DNA from: Echiichthys vipera
Taxonomy: Eukaryota > Chordata > Actinopteri > Perciformes > Trachinidae
Direction of reading: 5' to 3'
Length of the DNA: 64,000 nucleotides
Assembly (NCBI GenBank): GCA_963691815.1
Contig: OY829657.1
Span: 25,098,928 to 25,162,927 of the forward strand
This document shows positions 22,693 to 36,330 of the stretch, one piece after another. Within the stretch, counting starts at the first letter, position 1. Each line of letters begins with the position of its first letter. A program made the position numbers and the translations under genes. The notes beneath the pieces are model-generated. The model had not been told where the DNA came from and did no database searches. It saw nothing but the letters and a program-made list of their open reading frames with translations.

Positions 22693-23071
22693 ATAATAAC
22701 ACAAAGCTAATAAGAAGCTAAATCGTCTTTAGATGAAAGCCAATTGGTTATGTGAATGCATGATGGTCAATGCAACTGAAGCATGCTTAAACGTTCTACT
22801 TTGGCTACAACTGGAAACCAGAGTTCCCAAATCTTGTCCTGTTGCCTACAGGGAATACCTTCATAGTGTCTGCTATATGATAAGAGGCTCCAATACTTGA
22901 ACAATAAGAGAAACCTGTGAGGCAGAATTGAAACTTGTTGGACAAACCAAAGCGTCTGAATTGAAAGTGACTGGGTCAAATGGGCTCAGTGGCTGAACTG
23001 AAGTGGCAGCGAGACTTTCCATCTCTCAGCGCCTCTGGCATTTCCTCCGGAGGGCCTGGCTCAGGAGAGAC

Positions 23072-23073
<2 letters not shown>
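22693..23073. other. spacer
   Basis: No gene or repeat recognised. Confidence 0.45.

Positions 23074-23115
<42 letters not shown>
23074..23115. repeat. (GT)n microsatellite
   Basis: Pure GT, about 21 copies. Confidence 0.98.
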
Positions 23116-23118
<3 letters not shown>

Positions 23119-23815
23119 CTGGCAGGGACATCAGAGCAGAGCTGGGCATGCATCCCCTCTCTGTCACCCAGTTTATAAAGCAGCACAGCACAGTATAAAC
23201 CAGTCTGTGTGTTATTAATGGGCTAACTTAGGTTTTGCTGTAAATGATGAATAATGGCTCCTGCTGTGGAAGTACAGTGGAGAGTAGGGAGCTGCTGCTG
23301 TTGCCACTGGATGAGAGGAAAAATAGCCGGGGAAAAGTGCTTTTATCACAAGCTACTCCTGTGCACATTTGTTGGCAAGAAAACAAAACGTGATAGTAAC
23401 AAAGAATAAAAATACAACTAAAATATGCTGATGATCCTGGTGCAAGGGACAAAAGTCGGCTGTTGAGTTCGTGTGTCTGCTGGTGGAAATTAAAACCTGT
23501 TACATGCACGCTGCAATTTGCAATGTGAGATCATTTCCTCTGCCTGTCATTCTGACACGTTTCTCGAACTAAAACAAACACCGAACTGCACGAGGGAAAG
23601 CCTCAGAGGGACTCACAAATTTATCTGCAATTTGTGAGTGACAATTATTTGTGAAACGCGATGCTGTCATCATTTGCGAGCTGCATGTCTAAGCACCGCT
23701 CGTAAAACGGACTCCTGGGACGCAACTGATCACCAGATAGTCAACGAGCAGCTTTGACATTTGGTGAATTGTCTGCAGTTAGGACATTTTACAGAGATAT
23801 GGTATTTATTGATGC
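23116..23815. other. single-copy-looking spacer
   Basis: No gene, promoter or repeat family recognised. Confidence 0.45.
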
Positions 23816-23849
23816 CGGTGCTTTTAGCTGCTCGTGGTTAATGTCGGCC

Positions 23850-24262
23850 AGTCTTTCCACCACTTTGGTCCAGATTGAATGATTTCAACGGTTATTAGAT
23901 GGATTGCCATGAAATTTAGTTCAGATAATTGGTTCCTACAGGAGGCTCTCTGACTTGGTTGGCGTTGGGGTCTCCTGAAGTAGCAGATGGGAACCAGTTG
24001 GCTAGAAGGGCAGTGGTTGCAGCGGTTGCCAAAGCCAAACACCTGGTTTGGGGAGGAGTTCGGGGAGGCTATGGAGAATAATTTTTGGGCTGCCTTCAGG
24101 AAGTTCTGGCAAACGGTTAGATGACTCAGGAAGGGAAAGCAGAACTTGGCCCCGCCGTGTTCAGCCGGGTAGGAGAACTGCAGACCTGGACTGGGGACGT
24201 TGTTGAGTGGTGGAAAAACTCCTGAAGACTAAGCTGAAGACATGCCCATATCCGCAACAGAG
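23850..24262 (+). pseudogene. decayed non-LTR retrotransposon (LINE) coding remnant
   Basis: At 24,004-24,245 the translation, read across at least one frame change, gives VAKAKHLVW, EEFGEAMENNFWAAF, RKFWQTVR and LRKGKQN. I recognise this order from the linker ahead of the reverse transcriptase in abundant fish LINEs. A stop follows QTVR and another follows CSAG, and the reverse transcriptase domain itself is absent, so the copy is dead. The upstream part (23,867-23,935, GGATTGCCATGAAATTTAG) is another common fish repeat sequence. Clade not assigned. Confidence 0.6.
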
Positions 24263-24384
24263 GTGGCTGAGGTCTGGCTGTCCTCATTCACTGTTTGTAT
24301 ATAATACAATGTAATGCACTGGAAGCCAAATTACACAACAATTGATATCCGGAGCAGAGAAGGAAGCGTAGGGAGGAAGGTCAG

Positions 24385-24600
24385 GTCACGGATGGATTAC
24401 TGAACAGGTCTACTGGCCACAGGCCCAAGGGCCCATAGAGTCAGGGCACCCTGACTCACAAAAATGATCACAAAGGAATGGTAAAAAATTATGGAAAAAT
24501 AGATGCAAAACATCTAAAAGCAGATGTAAAACAACCACAAAATGACCAAAAACTCTTTTGTTCTGATGTACACAGGGTGGGGGTGGGGGGACGGGGGGCT
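24385..24600 (-). mobile_element. dispersed family B, minus orientation
   Basis: GGATGGATTACTGAACAGG and GCACCCTGACTCAC are the reverse of the family B end at 7361-7405. AGATGCAAAACATC and AACCACAAAATGACC are the reversed body motif. A G-rich run follows at 24,575-24,598. Confidence 0.6.
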
Positions 24601-24930
24601 CTCTTACATGTCTATGCCCTGGGGCCCATTGTCTCATAATCCGCCCATGGGTCGGGGTGTTGGATGGGTCCCTAAACACAGCCCCTTCTCATATCACCAC
24701 AACGTCCCGTCTGTGGTGTTATGAGACGCTCTGAGCAGGTGCCCAAGGATTAAGAGCGTCAGACTCCACGTAAAGAGTCAATTTAGGGTGGTAGATGGGT
24801 CAAACAAGCACCGGTACTTTAACCCAGGAGACTGCTGTTCTGACCACAGTCTTTGTCCTGACCCTAACCAAGTGGTTTTGTTGCCTAAACATAACCACAT
24901 AGTTTTGTTCCCACGTGTTTCAAACAGCGA
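24601..24930 (-). mobile_element. dispersed family A-like sequence, minus orientation
   Basis: GGATGGGTCCCTAAACACAG, then CCTAACCAAGTGGTTTTG and TGCCTAAACATAACCAC, parallel other minus-strand family A copies (8.64-8.99 kb, 39.33-39.36 kb). The middle part (TTATGAGACGCTCTGAGCAG; AAGGATTAAGAGCGTCAGAC) is mirrored at about 32.0 kb. Confidence 0.5.
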
Positions 24931-25213
24931 CCGCTGTGGAGCGTAATTTCTTGCTCTGCCCCTGTTGAATGAAATATTTTTCTAACAGTTGTTCGTCTTT
25001 TTAGCTGACCATTCAACCTGGAGAGTTTTCATGTTCACGTTCAGCCTTGAAGAGAACATGAATTAGATTTTTTACTGGCAGAACCAGAGACGACGGACAA
25101 ATGAAGGCTCTCCTCTTCTGTAACATAACGGCTCTATAGAGAGGGAGTGAATACTGTAAGTCTGTTAGTGCTGAGAGAGAGGAGAGACCGTACCAGCACA
25201 TTCACCCGGGCTA

Positions 25214-25216
<3 letters not shown>
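24931..25216. other. spacer
   Basis: No gene or repeat recognised. Confidence 0.4.

Positions 25217-25253
<37 letters not shown>
25217..25253. repeat. (TC)n microsatellite
   Basis: Pure TC, about 18 copies. Confidence 0.97.
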
Positions 25254-25256
<3 letters not shown>

Positions 25257-25325
25257 GATTAAAGGAACAAAGCAGACAGCTCTCTCTAGAGAGCCGGCCA
25301 CTTCAGGGCCAACCCCCCTGGCTGT

Positions 25326-25547
<222 letters not shown>

Positions 25548-26100
25548 TCTTTCTCTCTCTCCATCTCACACTGCGCAGTGACTCCTGAGTAGAGGAATTC
25601 CCATGCTGTCATGGGAAAAACCGTCGCCGGTCTGTTCTGAGTGTGTGTTTCTGTGATCCTCTGAGAGTGTGTGTGAGTGTGCGTGTGTACACTTGTACTT
25701 GTAGCCTGGTGAGAATGGAGGTGTTGTGTGTCCAGCGGGAACCTCTCTCTCTCTTCAGTCGTTTTTGTTCTTGCATTATTATTTTCAGAGGAGAGGAGGA
25801 GCAGCACAGTCCGCTCTGCAGGAACGTGATGTATTCTGTGGACCGGAGACTTTAGTTAAGTGTGCGACACGTCATCATATTTGGGATCGGGGCACTTTTT
25901 TATTTACCTTTATTTTGGTTCTTTGATCCATAATTCCTGGTGGTTACTTACTTCATATATGAGCAACTTGTTTTTTTTTTCTTAATCTAGTTTATATTTT
26001 TTGGGTGATTTGGGATGTCTGTTTGATACTTTCACTTCACTTTTTATTGATATTTTATATTTTCACTCGTCAGGGTAGGTTTTCACGTTCTCCTTTTTGG
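25548..26100. other. spacer
   Basis: No gene recognised; T-rich after 25,880. Confidence 0.45.
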
Positions 26101-26400
26101 TGTTGGGTGCATACAAGCAACATTTTAAGAGATAATAAAAATAAAGGCAAAGCAGTGCAACAGGCAAGAACATAAATACAGAATAAAAAAACAAAAGGCA
26201 AAAAATAGAGAAATTTACTTATACAATACTATGACAAATATGTTAAATACAACTGTTTTAATATGAGGGCTGTACAATTTTGTGCAGGATGTGCAAAATA
26301 GAAATAATAATATTAAAATAATTGTATTAATATTACAAATAAATATAAAAATTAAATTAAATATAAAAATACAATAAATATAATAATTATACTACTACTA
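26100..26400 (-). mobile_element. possible antisense LINE tail, AT-rich
   Basis: A-rich sequence with AAAGGCAAAGCAGTGCAAC and GTGCAGGATGTGCAAAATAG resembles the reversed 3' region of the element at 17,045-17,275. Ends in (TAATAA)-like and (ACT)n runs (26,388-26,407). Confidence 0.3.
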
Positions 26401-26749
26401 CTACTACGAATAATAATAATTACAGCCACTTGTTGCTGCCTATTAACAAACGTAAATATGAGACGTTATAAGCTGCTTGTTTTTGGATGTGGATGGTCTG
26501 GCAGGACGGTGTGTGTAAACCCGGTTTATTGTTCATTTCTGCAAACCACAGTGTGTTGAATATCAATGTTGTGAACTCCAACAGAACTATTTACTTTTAA
26601 CTATTTATATCTGTAATTTTACACTGGAGTCGGTTGAAAGCCCGGTACGTAGCATACAGATACATTGTGCAAAAACTTTTGAATATCAATGTTTCTGTGG
26701 TTTGCATAGATGAACAATGATAAAACGATTAAATAACATCGGTGTCCTT
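26401..26749. other. spacer
   Basis: Two diverged stretches share GTTCAT and TGCAAACCACAG/CTGTGGTTTGCA in opposite sense (about 26,538-26,549 and 26,695-26,706), a possible small inverted repeat. No gene seen. Confidence 0.3.
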
Positions 26750-27083
26750 TTTTAAATGTGCAATCAAGTCATCAGTAAGAAAAGCTGCTACACTTTAACA
26801 CTGTTATCACTTATCGCTCCTTATCACTTATTTAGTTTGTACTTATTTTATTTCAATATGCTGCTAAACTGCACGCTGCGTATTGTTGTATATTGCATAT
26901 ACCTACGCTTAACCACAATGTCTGTTGCACTCTGTCACACTTAGTTATTGTCTGATTTATTTGATGTTAGCTTTATTTTATTTGATTATGTTAGCTTATT
27001 GTCACTCTGATCCTTTCCCATCTTTGTACTGAAACTGAAACAATAATTTCCCTCGGGATAAATAAAGCTTCTTGAATCTTGAA
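26750..27083 (+). mobile_element. non-LTR retrotransposon 3' end
   Basis: A T-rich 3' untranslated-like segment (TCACTTATTTAGTTTGTAC, TGCACTCTGTCACAC) ends in AATTTCCCTCGGGATAAATA and AAGCTTCTTGAATCTTG. That is the kind of terminus I recognise from fish LINEs. No reverse transcriptase sequence is attached. Confidence 0.6.
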
Positions 27084-27146
27084 CAATATTTTATTCACCT
27101 TTTTATTTGACCACTTGAAAAAAAACCCTCTTACTGAACTGAGCCG

Positions 27147-27281
<135 letters not shown>

Positions 27282-27339
27282 CACCTCACTCCTCTGTCCC
27301 CGCCCCTCAAGGCCCCCACTTGTCCTCCGTCTCTTTGTC

Positions 27340-27450
27340 CTTTAGGCGTCTAATTGGGTGCCTGTTTAGAAAAGGAAAGGTGTTAAGTGGGGGAAATTCC
27401 CATAATGCTCTTTTATTGGGAGAGGGGACAATGGGGACTAATTGGTTCCT
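27340..27450. promoter_or_regulatory. candidate conserved non-coding segment
   Basis: A short repeat-free segment between two long dinucleotide tracts with GTCTAATTGG, CCCATAATGCTC, TTTTATTGGG and GACTAATTGG. The reading as regulatory rests on homeodomain- and CCAAT-like cores only. Confidence 0.2.
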
Positions 27451-27649
27451 ATTAGTAGATACAAGAGAGAGAGAGGGGGACACTTAAGGCATTTAGAGAG
27501 AAGAGCAGCATTATGGGTACATGGTGCGAGTGTATGTGTGTGTGTGGGTGTAGGATGTTGGCTGTATTGTATGATGTGAGTGTTTTCCTTGGAAATGACT
27601 GAAACAAGCTGTGTGTGTGTTGTGGGAATGACATACAACTCTAAATGTC

Positions 27650-29050
<1,401 letters not shown>

Positions 29051-29059
29051 ACTCTCCAG

Positions 29060-29145
29060 TCTCGCAGCCTGGGCCTCCACATTAGGCCAATTTAATTAGA
29101 AGCCTTTCAACAGAACTAATTAGCCAGCTACGCTAGCCCAGCTGA
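29060..29145. promoter_or_regulatory. candidate conserved non-coding element
   Basis: GGCCAATTTAATTAGAAGCC and AGAACTAATTAGCCAGC hold two TAATTA-type homeodomain cores about 27 bp apart, next to a CCAAT. Regulatory role is inferred from motif content only. Confidence 0.25.
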
Positions 29146-30524
29146 ATGAGGGGCGAAGGGGAGGGGATTGAAGTTCTGCTACCCAAGGAGAGCATTGTTT
29201 AACGGTTTGATTCCCCACTTTTCTTATTTTTTTAAATACAAAAACAGACTAATGGAATTTGAGGGAGCTGGTTTGCTTCAAAAGACTTTGGGTTTAGGCG
29301 GATGGGAACGATTGTCTCACAAGGATCCATTTGAATTCCTTCGTTTTTAATTAAGAATCTCCGAGGCTTACGACATGACTGATCATCCTCCGTGATAGTC
29401 TTATATGGTAAAGATATTTCATTCGGGTTCACAACTCATCTGTTTAATTGGCTTCTACTCCCAAAAAGTGTTGATGAAATGTGTGGGGACATTTACCAAA
29501 ACCCATAATCTGGTGTAACTATGTCCTTGTGCTGTTTTGGATGAGCGCCTAATAGGAAAGTGGGCTGGGATGAAAGTTGCCAGCTGGTTGGGTTCAGAGC
29601 AGGTGTCACTGGAATGGTAAAAAAGTTCTATTCTTTACATGCTCCTATTATTTAGCTGCTTTTGCGTGACTCTGCAAAGGGAGTCTGTCTGTTGCTCCAA
29701 CACTCAGAACACCTCAGAATGCTTCAAAGTGCCCTTTGGATCGAATGGAGGGGCTTCATGTTGCACTTGCTGCTACGCTCTAAAAATCATGACAATCAAG
29801 CCCACTTTACGCTACAATTGTCCAGGTGTGCAGAGGTGAGAAACTAGGCTAGGTCTGAACGTCTCCACAAGATTATTTTTCAATTTCTACCACTACTTCT
29901 GCAAACCGAATGCAACACTATGAAGGTCTTGCAAGAGACACTGTCACACCAGCCCCTTTCACACATGCACTGCAAGCCTGAACTTCTCTAGGCATTACCC
30001 TGACATTACAACTGATTACCCAGCATTACTTTTTGTGTTTACTTTTCGAAAGGTGGATGAGGACGGCCTGCAAAATGAAAAATGTTGGTTCAGCCTTCAT
30101 GCATAAAGTCAAAGTTTAAGCTCCTACACTGGATCGATTGACAAAACTCTCTCTAGCGTATAGATCACCGGAAAGAAGAAAGAGAAAGATTAAAGATTGT
30201 TTAGTAAGGTTGAAGTCACTGTAGTCGGACATTCAGAGCTCAAAATGATACAATTTTACTGATTGCACTGCAGAGGCTTTTTGAATTGCGGACCGTAAAA
30301 ACGACTACTGCTTAAAGTGTGAAACTGAGCCTCTGAGTCTTCATTGACATGTTTTGCTGGTAACTTGTTACCGTAGTTGTTCAGTCAACACACATAAATG
30401 GCAAACTGACTCATTTAAATTCCCCAGTGGCAACTCTCTCAGCCTAGTTGTAAGTCTTTAGCATTTCAGAAACAGAACACAGTCGAAAACATAATGTAAC
30501 AATCGTTTGGTATGATACACATGT

Positions 30525-30525
<1 letters not shown>
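29146..30525. other. single-copy-looking spacer
   Basis: No gene, tandem repeat or mobile element recognised. Confidence 0.45.

Positions 30526-30589
<64 letters not shown>
30526..30589. repeat. (CA)n microsatellite
   Basis: Pure CA, about 32 copies. Confidence 0.98.
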
Positions 30590-30590
<1 letters not shown>

Positions 30591-30704
30591 CACTGTGATT
30601 AGCTTTGGCAGCACAAGGCCATCCAGCGCTCTCAGATATAACTGCTTCTCTTTGATAAACATGAGAGCTCAGACACACCGCTGTCTACAGCTACTGTCTG
30701 ACTG

Positions 30705-30744
30705 CACACACACACACGCACGCACACACACACACACACACACA

Positions 30745-30793
<49 letters not shown>
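30705..30793. repeat. (CA)n microsatellite with CG steps
   Basis: CA repeats interrupted by CGCACG near 30,718 and CGCG near 30,745. Confidence 0.98.
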
Positions 30794-30796
<3 letters not shown>

Positions 30797-31535
30797 TATG
30801 CCCAAGCCTTTGGTCAGCGTAATATCTCAGAGTTTGTGAAGCCTGGAGAATATTTGATATGTAGATAAGTCTTAAAAAGGGTGAGATTTGCATATTGGGC
30901 TCCTCTTGCACACGGCTCACAGCCACATGTGGTAGGTACATTTTTAATCAGTGAGTGGAGAAAAAATTAATTTGTTTTTGGTGGGAGGAGGAGAGACGAT
31001 GCTCCTCTTCGTTCCATTAGCAGCGTTTTGTCAGAATAGTTGAGCTTCATGCAGAAACTAAACATGTGTGTGTTTGTGTGTGTGAGTCTTTAAAATATGA
31101 TGCATGTGCAGTTCTGTGTGTTTTTAAGTGTCATATTACTTTCCTGCGGCTAGTATTTATTAGATTAAACCTCTTCAATTAAATGTGTGTTTTGTTTGCC
31201 ACATTAAAACGACACCTTGTTGTTTCGAGGAAAAGAGAAAAAACACTTTTTTAATTTAAGCAAATTGCTTTTACCTGTTTCGTTTTATTGCATTCTGGTT
31301 GTGTTTGCATCTTCGTCTGCAACCTTGTTTGTAATTCATGTCTGGTCTTTCTGTTGTTTATTTTATTGGCATTTGTGTTACAGTTGTTTTTTGTCTGGAA
31401 GGCAGTTTTTTAAGTTTGAAAAGTGGTCTAGAAATTGACTTTGTGATTGTCAACTGTCTCTGTCTGTCTCGCTATGAGTCAACAATTCATCAAACTTATT
31501 TCATCCTTTTTTATTTCATTCTGTCTGTATCCTGC
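30794..31535. other. spacer with one octamer motif
   Basis: Repeat-poor. ATTTGCAT, a consensus POU octamer, is at 30,886-30,893. No gene recognised. Confidence 0.4.
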
Positions 31536-31660
31536 AGGGCCATGAATACACAGTTCTTGCAGTGGCTGTTGTAGAGGGAATTGAACCCTCAACCTGTGGA
31601 AATGTTGGTACCATGATGCATGTCAGCATCTGTCAAAATAAATCATATCACTCGTTCTCA
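31536..31660 (-). mobile_element. possible tRNA-derived SINE relic
   Basis: On the minus strand 31,590-31,574 reads GAGGG, TTCAATT, CCCTC: a perfect 5-bp stem with a 7-base loop fitting the tRNA T-arm (TTCRANY). CATGGTACCAACAT lies upstream where an anticodon region would be. The acceptor stem and a clear A box are missing, so it is not a functional tRNA. Confidence 0.35.
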
Positions 31661-31889
31661 CAAAATCTGGAGACAGAGGGAAACACTCTCTTCGTTCCTT
31701 TGTGTTTTGTCGTAAATCTGTCAGTATTTAGCCTAAAGATGATTTTTTACTGATTTAATGATTTTTATTTTAGCTCCAAACTTCTCTCATCCCAAAATAT
31801 TCTCCAGAGCCTGAAGTGCAAAAGCAGGAAATGTATTTTTACACCTGTAACATGTTGTTTTGTATCTAGTGTTCTTGTTATCTTCACTC

Positions 31890-32540
31890 TCATTCACAAC
31901 AACCGCTCATAACACAGCGGACACAAACCACGGCCACCTGGGTGAAAGTCCCATGTTTGTTTTTACCCATCCATCACCACAATCTGCCTCTTTACTCAGA
32001 GTTTGGCACTCTTAATCCTGGAGCACTTGCTCTGAGCGTCTAATATCACTGTGGACGGGACAGTTGAAAACCCTGTGAGCTGAGCATGGACGTATTCTGA
32101 GCCAACGGGTCCCTGGGCACAGTCATGTGAGAGGCAGGAATTAGACACCCACATTCAAAAAGTCCCTTTTTAGTTGTGTTCTAGTCATTTTGGGTGCCGT
32201 TGTGGTTATCGTGCACTTATAATTTCTATGTGGTCATTTTGTTACTCTGTGCTCATTTTAACTCAGTTTTAAGTTGTTTTGTCTTTGTGATCGTTTTGCA
32301 TCTCTGTGACTGTTTTGCATTCATTTTTTGTCATTTTGCATCTTTTTGTGGTGGTTTTTAGTCATTTTACGTTTCTATGTTGTCATTTTGTTTCTCTCTG
32401 TGGTCATTTGTTTTTAATCTTTTTGAGTGTCTTTTTTTATCACTTTTGTCTATATGGTTGTTTTGTGTCATCCCCACGGCCATTTTTTGCCTCTTTTTGT
32501 GGATTTTTTCCGGCAACATTTTATGAAAACAGCAGAATTT
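31890..32540 (+). mobile_element. family A-like segment followed by family B
   Basis: 31,940-32,090 (GGTGAAAGTCCCATGTTTG, TTACCCATCCATCACCAC, TTGCTCTGAGCGTCTAATA) mirrors 24,660-24,830 in the opposite sense. From about 32,160 the degenerate family B motif (TTGTGATCGTTTTGCATCTC and variants) repeats about 15 times up to 32,500. The pair A-like plus B is therefore present twice in opposite orientation and is probably one composite repeat. Confidence 0.6.
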
Positions 32541-33655
32541 TACATCCTGGGATTGAGAACAGGCTGGTCGTCCACATGACATTATCTTCTTTTTTAGCAC
32601 AGAACTGACAAACTGGATATTAAATCTCTCTGTAAAGTTTGAGGGGGGACTCTACACCTCGTCAGTCAGGACTTGAAGCTCGCCTTCTGAACATTTTCTT
32701 TCTCCATATGCAACATTTATATTTTGCCTTTTGATTAATTGCAATCAGACACATTGCGCTTTATTATCATTTGGGCAATATCCTTTGTGAATTGGACCTT
32801 GAGGAGCAGATAGCTGTTTCAAGTAATGCACAGTTCCTGATGCTGTCAGCGGGGACCATCCATTCTTTCTCTTTTTAATTTGCCCCAGAGTCGTAAATGA
32901 GGACTAACAGACAGTGGTAGTCGGGTAAACCCTCACATAATCTATATAACATCACAGATTTCCTAACACCCTGTTTCATCCTTGTGTGTATCACATGTTT
33001 TTTCATTAGCTAGAAAGTTTTCTTTCAAAGATACAACCTTCAGTGAGACTTTAAGTGAAGGATTCATGTGTTCACCCTTCTAAATCAATGGAAACGTTCC
33101 TCCCAGTACAAACAGAGTTGAGGGTAAATAATCCTGAACCTCATTGTTCTCGGTGAGATAAGACTCCTTGCTCTGCTTCTATCTGTCTGCCTCTGAGTAG
33201 CTGCAGCTTGGAGCAGCAGAGCCGCTCCTCTCTTTATTACAGCTGACAGTTTGTTTATGTCTGGTTTGAAGCGTTTATTTTTACAGCGTTTTACAGCTTC
33301 CCTCGGTCTCCGCGGCTCACGTCTCTGACCTCGAGCTGACTGCTGCTTGTTTAGACATTAAACAGATTCAGACCCTTGGTGCTGTTACAGCAGCAGTGAG
33401 CAGTGAGCAGGGCTGAGAATCATCTGGAAAATTACCATAGCAGCCTTGATACCAGCACATTGAATGTGACACTGATACCAAAGCAGAGCTTCATCTTTAT
33501 ATCAGTCATGAAGATGTGTTACTTGATCGTAAGTTCCATCATACTGACCATAAATTATTTCTATATATATTAACAATAAAATTATACATATATGAAAATA
33601 TTCAAATTAAAATATTATTTTGTTATTTAATCTAGGAACACCAAAATGACAACAA
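32541..33655. other. single-copy-looking spacer
   Basis: No gene recognised. 32,710-32,900 is repeat-poor with GATTAATTGCAATC near 32,731 and could hold regulatory sequence. Confidence 0.4.
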
Positions 33656-33815
33656 GAAAATATTAAAACGTCTTTTATTGTTCCGGCTATGTCATTAAAA
33701 GGAAAGCCAACATGTTTCGATGAGAAGGTCTTTAAACAAACAGGACAACATGGATGTGCATTCACTTATAGAATAATAACAGCCAATTAAAAAAAAAAAA
33801 AAAAAATAAGCATAA
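33656..33815. mobile_element. possible retroposon remnant with A-rich run
   Basis: TCTTTTATTGTTCCGGC, ACATGTTTCGATGAGAAGG and an uninterrupted A run at about 33,787-33,807 suggest a degraded retroposed sequence. Family unassigned. Confidence 0.3.
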
Positions 33816-34028
33816 AAACAACAACATAAACACAAGTTAATTACATTAACATGACCTGAATATGATTCAATTCAGGAAACTTGGTGCTCAAGGTGCTATG
33901 CAAGCGTACATAGAGAAGCTGTACACACAAAACAACTGTTCAGACTAAAATGATGCCACCATCATCGCAAAACTGTATACAATAATATAATGTAAGGGCA
34001 TGAGTACAGTAAGTGTAATTGCACAATG

Positions 34029-34353
34029 TGTTCTCATAAACCGGTCAGAACCAAATACTATGATACTTGTCATAGTATTTTGGTTCTGCACAGAAATTCA
34101 TATGAAAAATCATGCTGACGGACCACAGGACCGGGCCGGGCCAGATGTCAAAATATGCAAAACAGGAAGACACAAAAAAAACGTTACGTAACCGATTTTA
34201 GCCAACAAGAGGTGACGGTTGGGGATCGCTGTCTTATTCTACGTCATATGCTTTCACTATGTGGAACACACACACAATAAATACGTGGAATACACAAAAA
34301 AATTACCGCGCATTACTTTTTATTGTTATTTGTATGAAAACTGCATGAGAACA
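34029..34353 (+). mobile_element. dispersed family A element, about 325 bp
   Basis: Begins TGTTCTCATAAACCGG and ends GCATGAGAACA. The nine bases TGTTCTCAT at 34,029-34,037 are exactly inverted at 34,345-34,353. Internal landmarks match the 12.34 kb copy: GCACAGAAATTCATATG, GATTTTAGCCAACAAGAGG followed by TGACGGTTGG, CTACGTCATATGCTTTCAC and ATTACCGCGCATTAC. This copy gives the best evidence for terminal inverted repeats in the family. Confidence 0.7.
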
Positions 34354-34365
34354 GCCTGAACAACC

Positions 34366-35065
34366 TGCATGACAGGTGAGGCACATTGAAAATAATGGAA
34401 CAAATGAAAAGATAAAAAGATGAAATGAGATCACAGAGAGAAATAAAGAGCTGTGGGGACAGTTTGCTTTCAAACTGGCATCGCTCTTCTGACTCTTTCT
34501 TTTGCAGTTTTGATAATGCGCCTACACAACAGTACAGTTTTGCATGTTATAAGTATGTGTGCATGTTATCACGCATAGACATTTTACGACCTGTGTTCAT
34601 TTATATACACTTCTGTTTTCTTTCCTCTCATTCTAAAAGACTAGAGTTTGGTCTTAGGACATTAAACCAAATCCGAGTACAATGTTCATGCTTTGCACTG
34701 AGTAGCCATACCTGGTCCAAGTGATCTAGTTGGATATATAGATATCAGTTGTTAGTGCATTTTCTCCAGCACTTTGAATGCTCCTGGATTTCAGTCAGCA
34801 GTCACGCAGCTGAAAGACCTATCCTCCCTGCTCTCTCAACATGCCACTCTCCTCCCTCTTAGTAACTTTCCGCTCAACAAAATCTAAAGTTATTATTATC
34901 CTTCAATGAAGCGTGGATACTGTGGGGATTTAAACTCCCTCCTTCCCCTTTAAAAAGCGACAGATCGAGGTAGAAGATCTTAGAGGGACGCTGAATCTTG
35001 GCTCCGTTCCTCACCGCTGTAAGGCATACTCTGCACCTGGTGAGTCTGCAGCAGCACTAGCAGCA

Positions 35066-35069
<4 letters not shown>
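34366..35069. other. single-copy-looking spacer
   Basis: No gene or repeat family recognised. Confidence 0.45.

Positions 35070-35125
<56 letters not shown>
35070..35125. repeat. (GT)n microsatellite
   Basis: Pure GT, about 28 copies. Confidence 0.98.
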
Positions 35126-35126
<1 letters not shown>

Positions 35127-35639
35127 CAGCAGCATCGATTAATTGCACAAAAGCACTTCTGGACTGACGTCAACTTGTGTATTTCTGTGTGAATGGCAGG
35201 TTTAAAACAGATGTAGAGAGCTAACTTTCAGAGACAAAGAATAAATGTGTGTGCAGCCGTTTGTTGCCTCTCTGGTGGCAGAGGATGTCCTAGTTTCAGG
35301 ACGACATCTCTCATCCAGACGTCGAACGTGCTCCCACCACTTTAGGAAAACATTTATATATCAACTATTTTGACATTTTCTCAGTTGCATAGTTGAGTTC
35401 GGATTTTACTGAAAGTCACTCTGTGAATTGATGCAGGGATCTGTCTCTCCTCTGAGCACATTTTATGGCAATACTAGAGCTAAAGAGACAGGTATTTTTT
35501 TCAGGGGTTGGTGGAGACCAAAACCAAACCTAAAAGGAGAGTGGATTTTGGACTTGCATTCATCAGGTGGACACAAACACGACTCTGATAGCATGATAGT
35601 GTTGATCTGTTTTTGCTGGACATGTGAATAGTTTGCGTC
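35126..35639. other. spacer
   Basis: No gene recognised. Confidence 0.4.
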
Positions 35640-36330
35640 TTCATTAGCTAGAAAGAATGAAAATGCGGATAGGACATCAGGACTATTTGTCCGTCTGAAT
35701 TCAGAGACTTGACTTGCAAAACGTGCAGATCTACTTGCATTTTGATTATGAAGACTTGTAGTGCTAACAAAATCGCGGTAAATGTCCAGAGACTTGACGT
35801 GAGTGACTTGAGAATTGACTTGGTTGACTTGAGGCTTGACTTGCCTTTCAAGAACTTGAGAATTACTTTGACAAGAATTGAGACCTGACTTGTATTGTTT
35901 TCTCGATTGATTCGAGACTTGACCTAAGATTTTCTTTAACAAGACTTAAGACTTGACTTGGACTTTTCTTTGTTCACTCAAGACTGGACTTGAGATTTGA
36001 CTTGCCCTGAAATGTTAAGACTTGAATTGACAGGACTTGTATTTCCTTTATTCAACTGAGACTTTTGTTCTCAAGGACTTGAGACTTCCTTTAAAAACAA
36101 CTTTGACAAGACTTGAAACTAATCTCTGATATTTTGTGACTGACTTGGTACTTGCTTAAGATTTGACTTGAGACTCGCTTCATCAACTCTTGACTTTTTT
36201 TGTTTTTTTACGTTTAGAATTTTAAAGAGTCTCTTTGACAGCTCTGAATAATTAATATGGACCTGAACTTGACTTGGCCTCAAGGATTTTAGACTTGAGA
36301 TTTAACTTGGATTTGTACATTCCAGCTCCC
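35640..36330 (+). repeat. degenerate GACTTGAGACTTGACTTG repeat
   Basis: Twenty or more diverged copies of a short GACTTG/GAGACTTGA motif with many indels, strongest at 35,695-36,190. An old simple-sequence-derived repeat. The 159-residue minus-strand frame across it is a by-product. Confidence 0.75.

Noticed and set aside
31520..31751. Acceptor-like CCTGCAG followed by about 70 open codons
   Set aside because: The open frame includes a tRNA-like T-arm and has no recognised protein similarity, so a SINE relic is more likely than a terminal exon.
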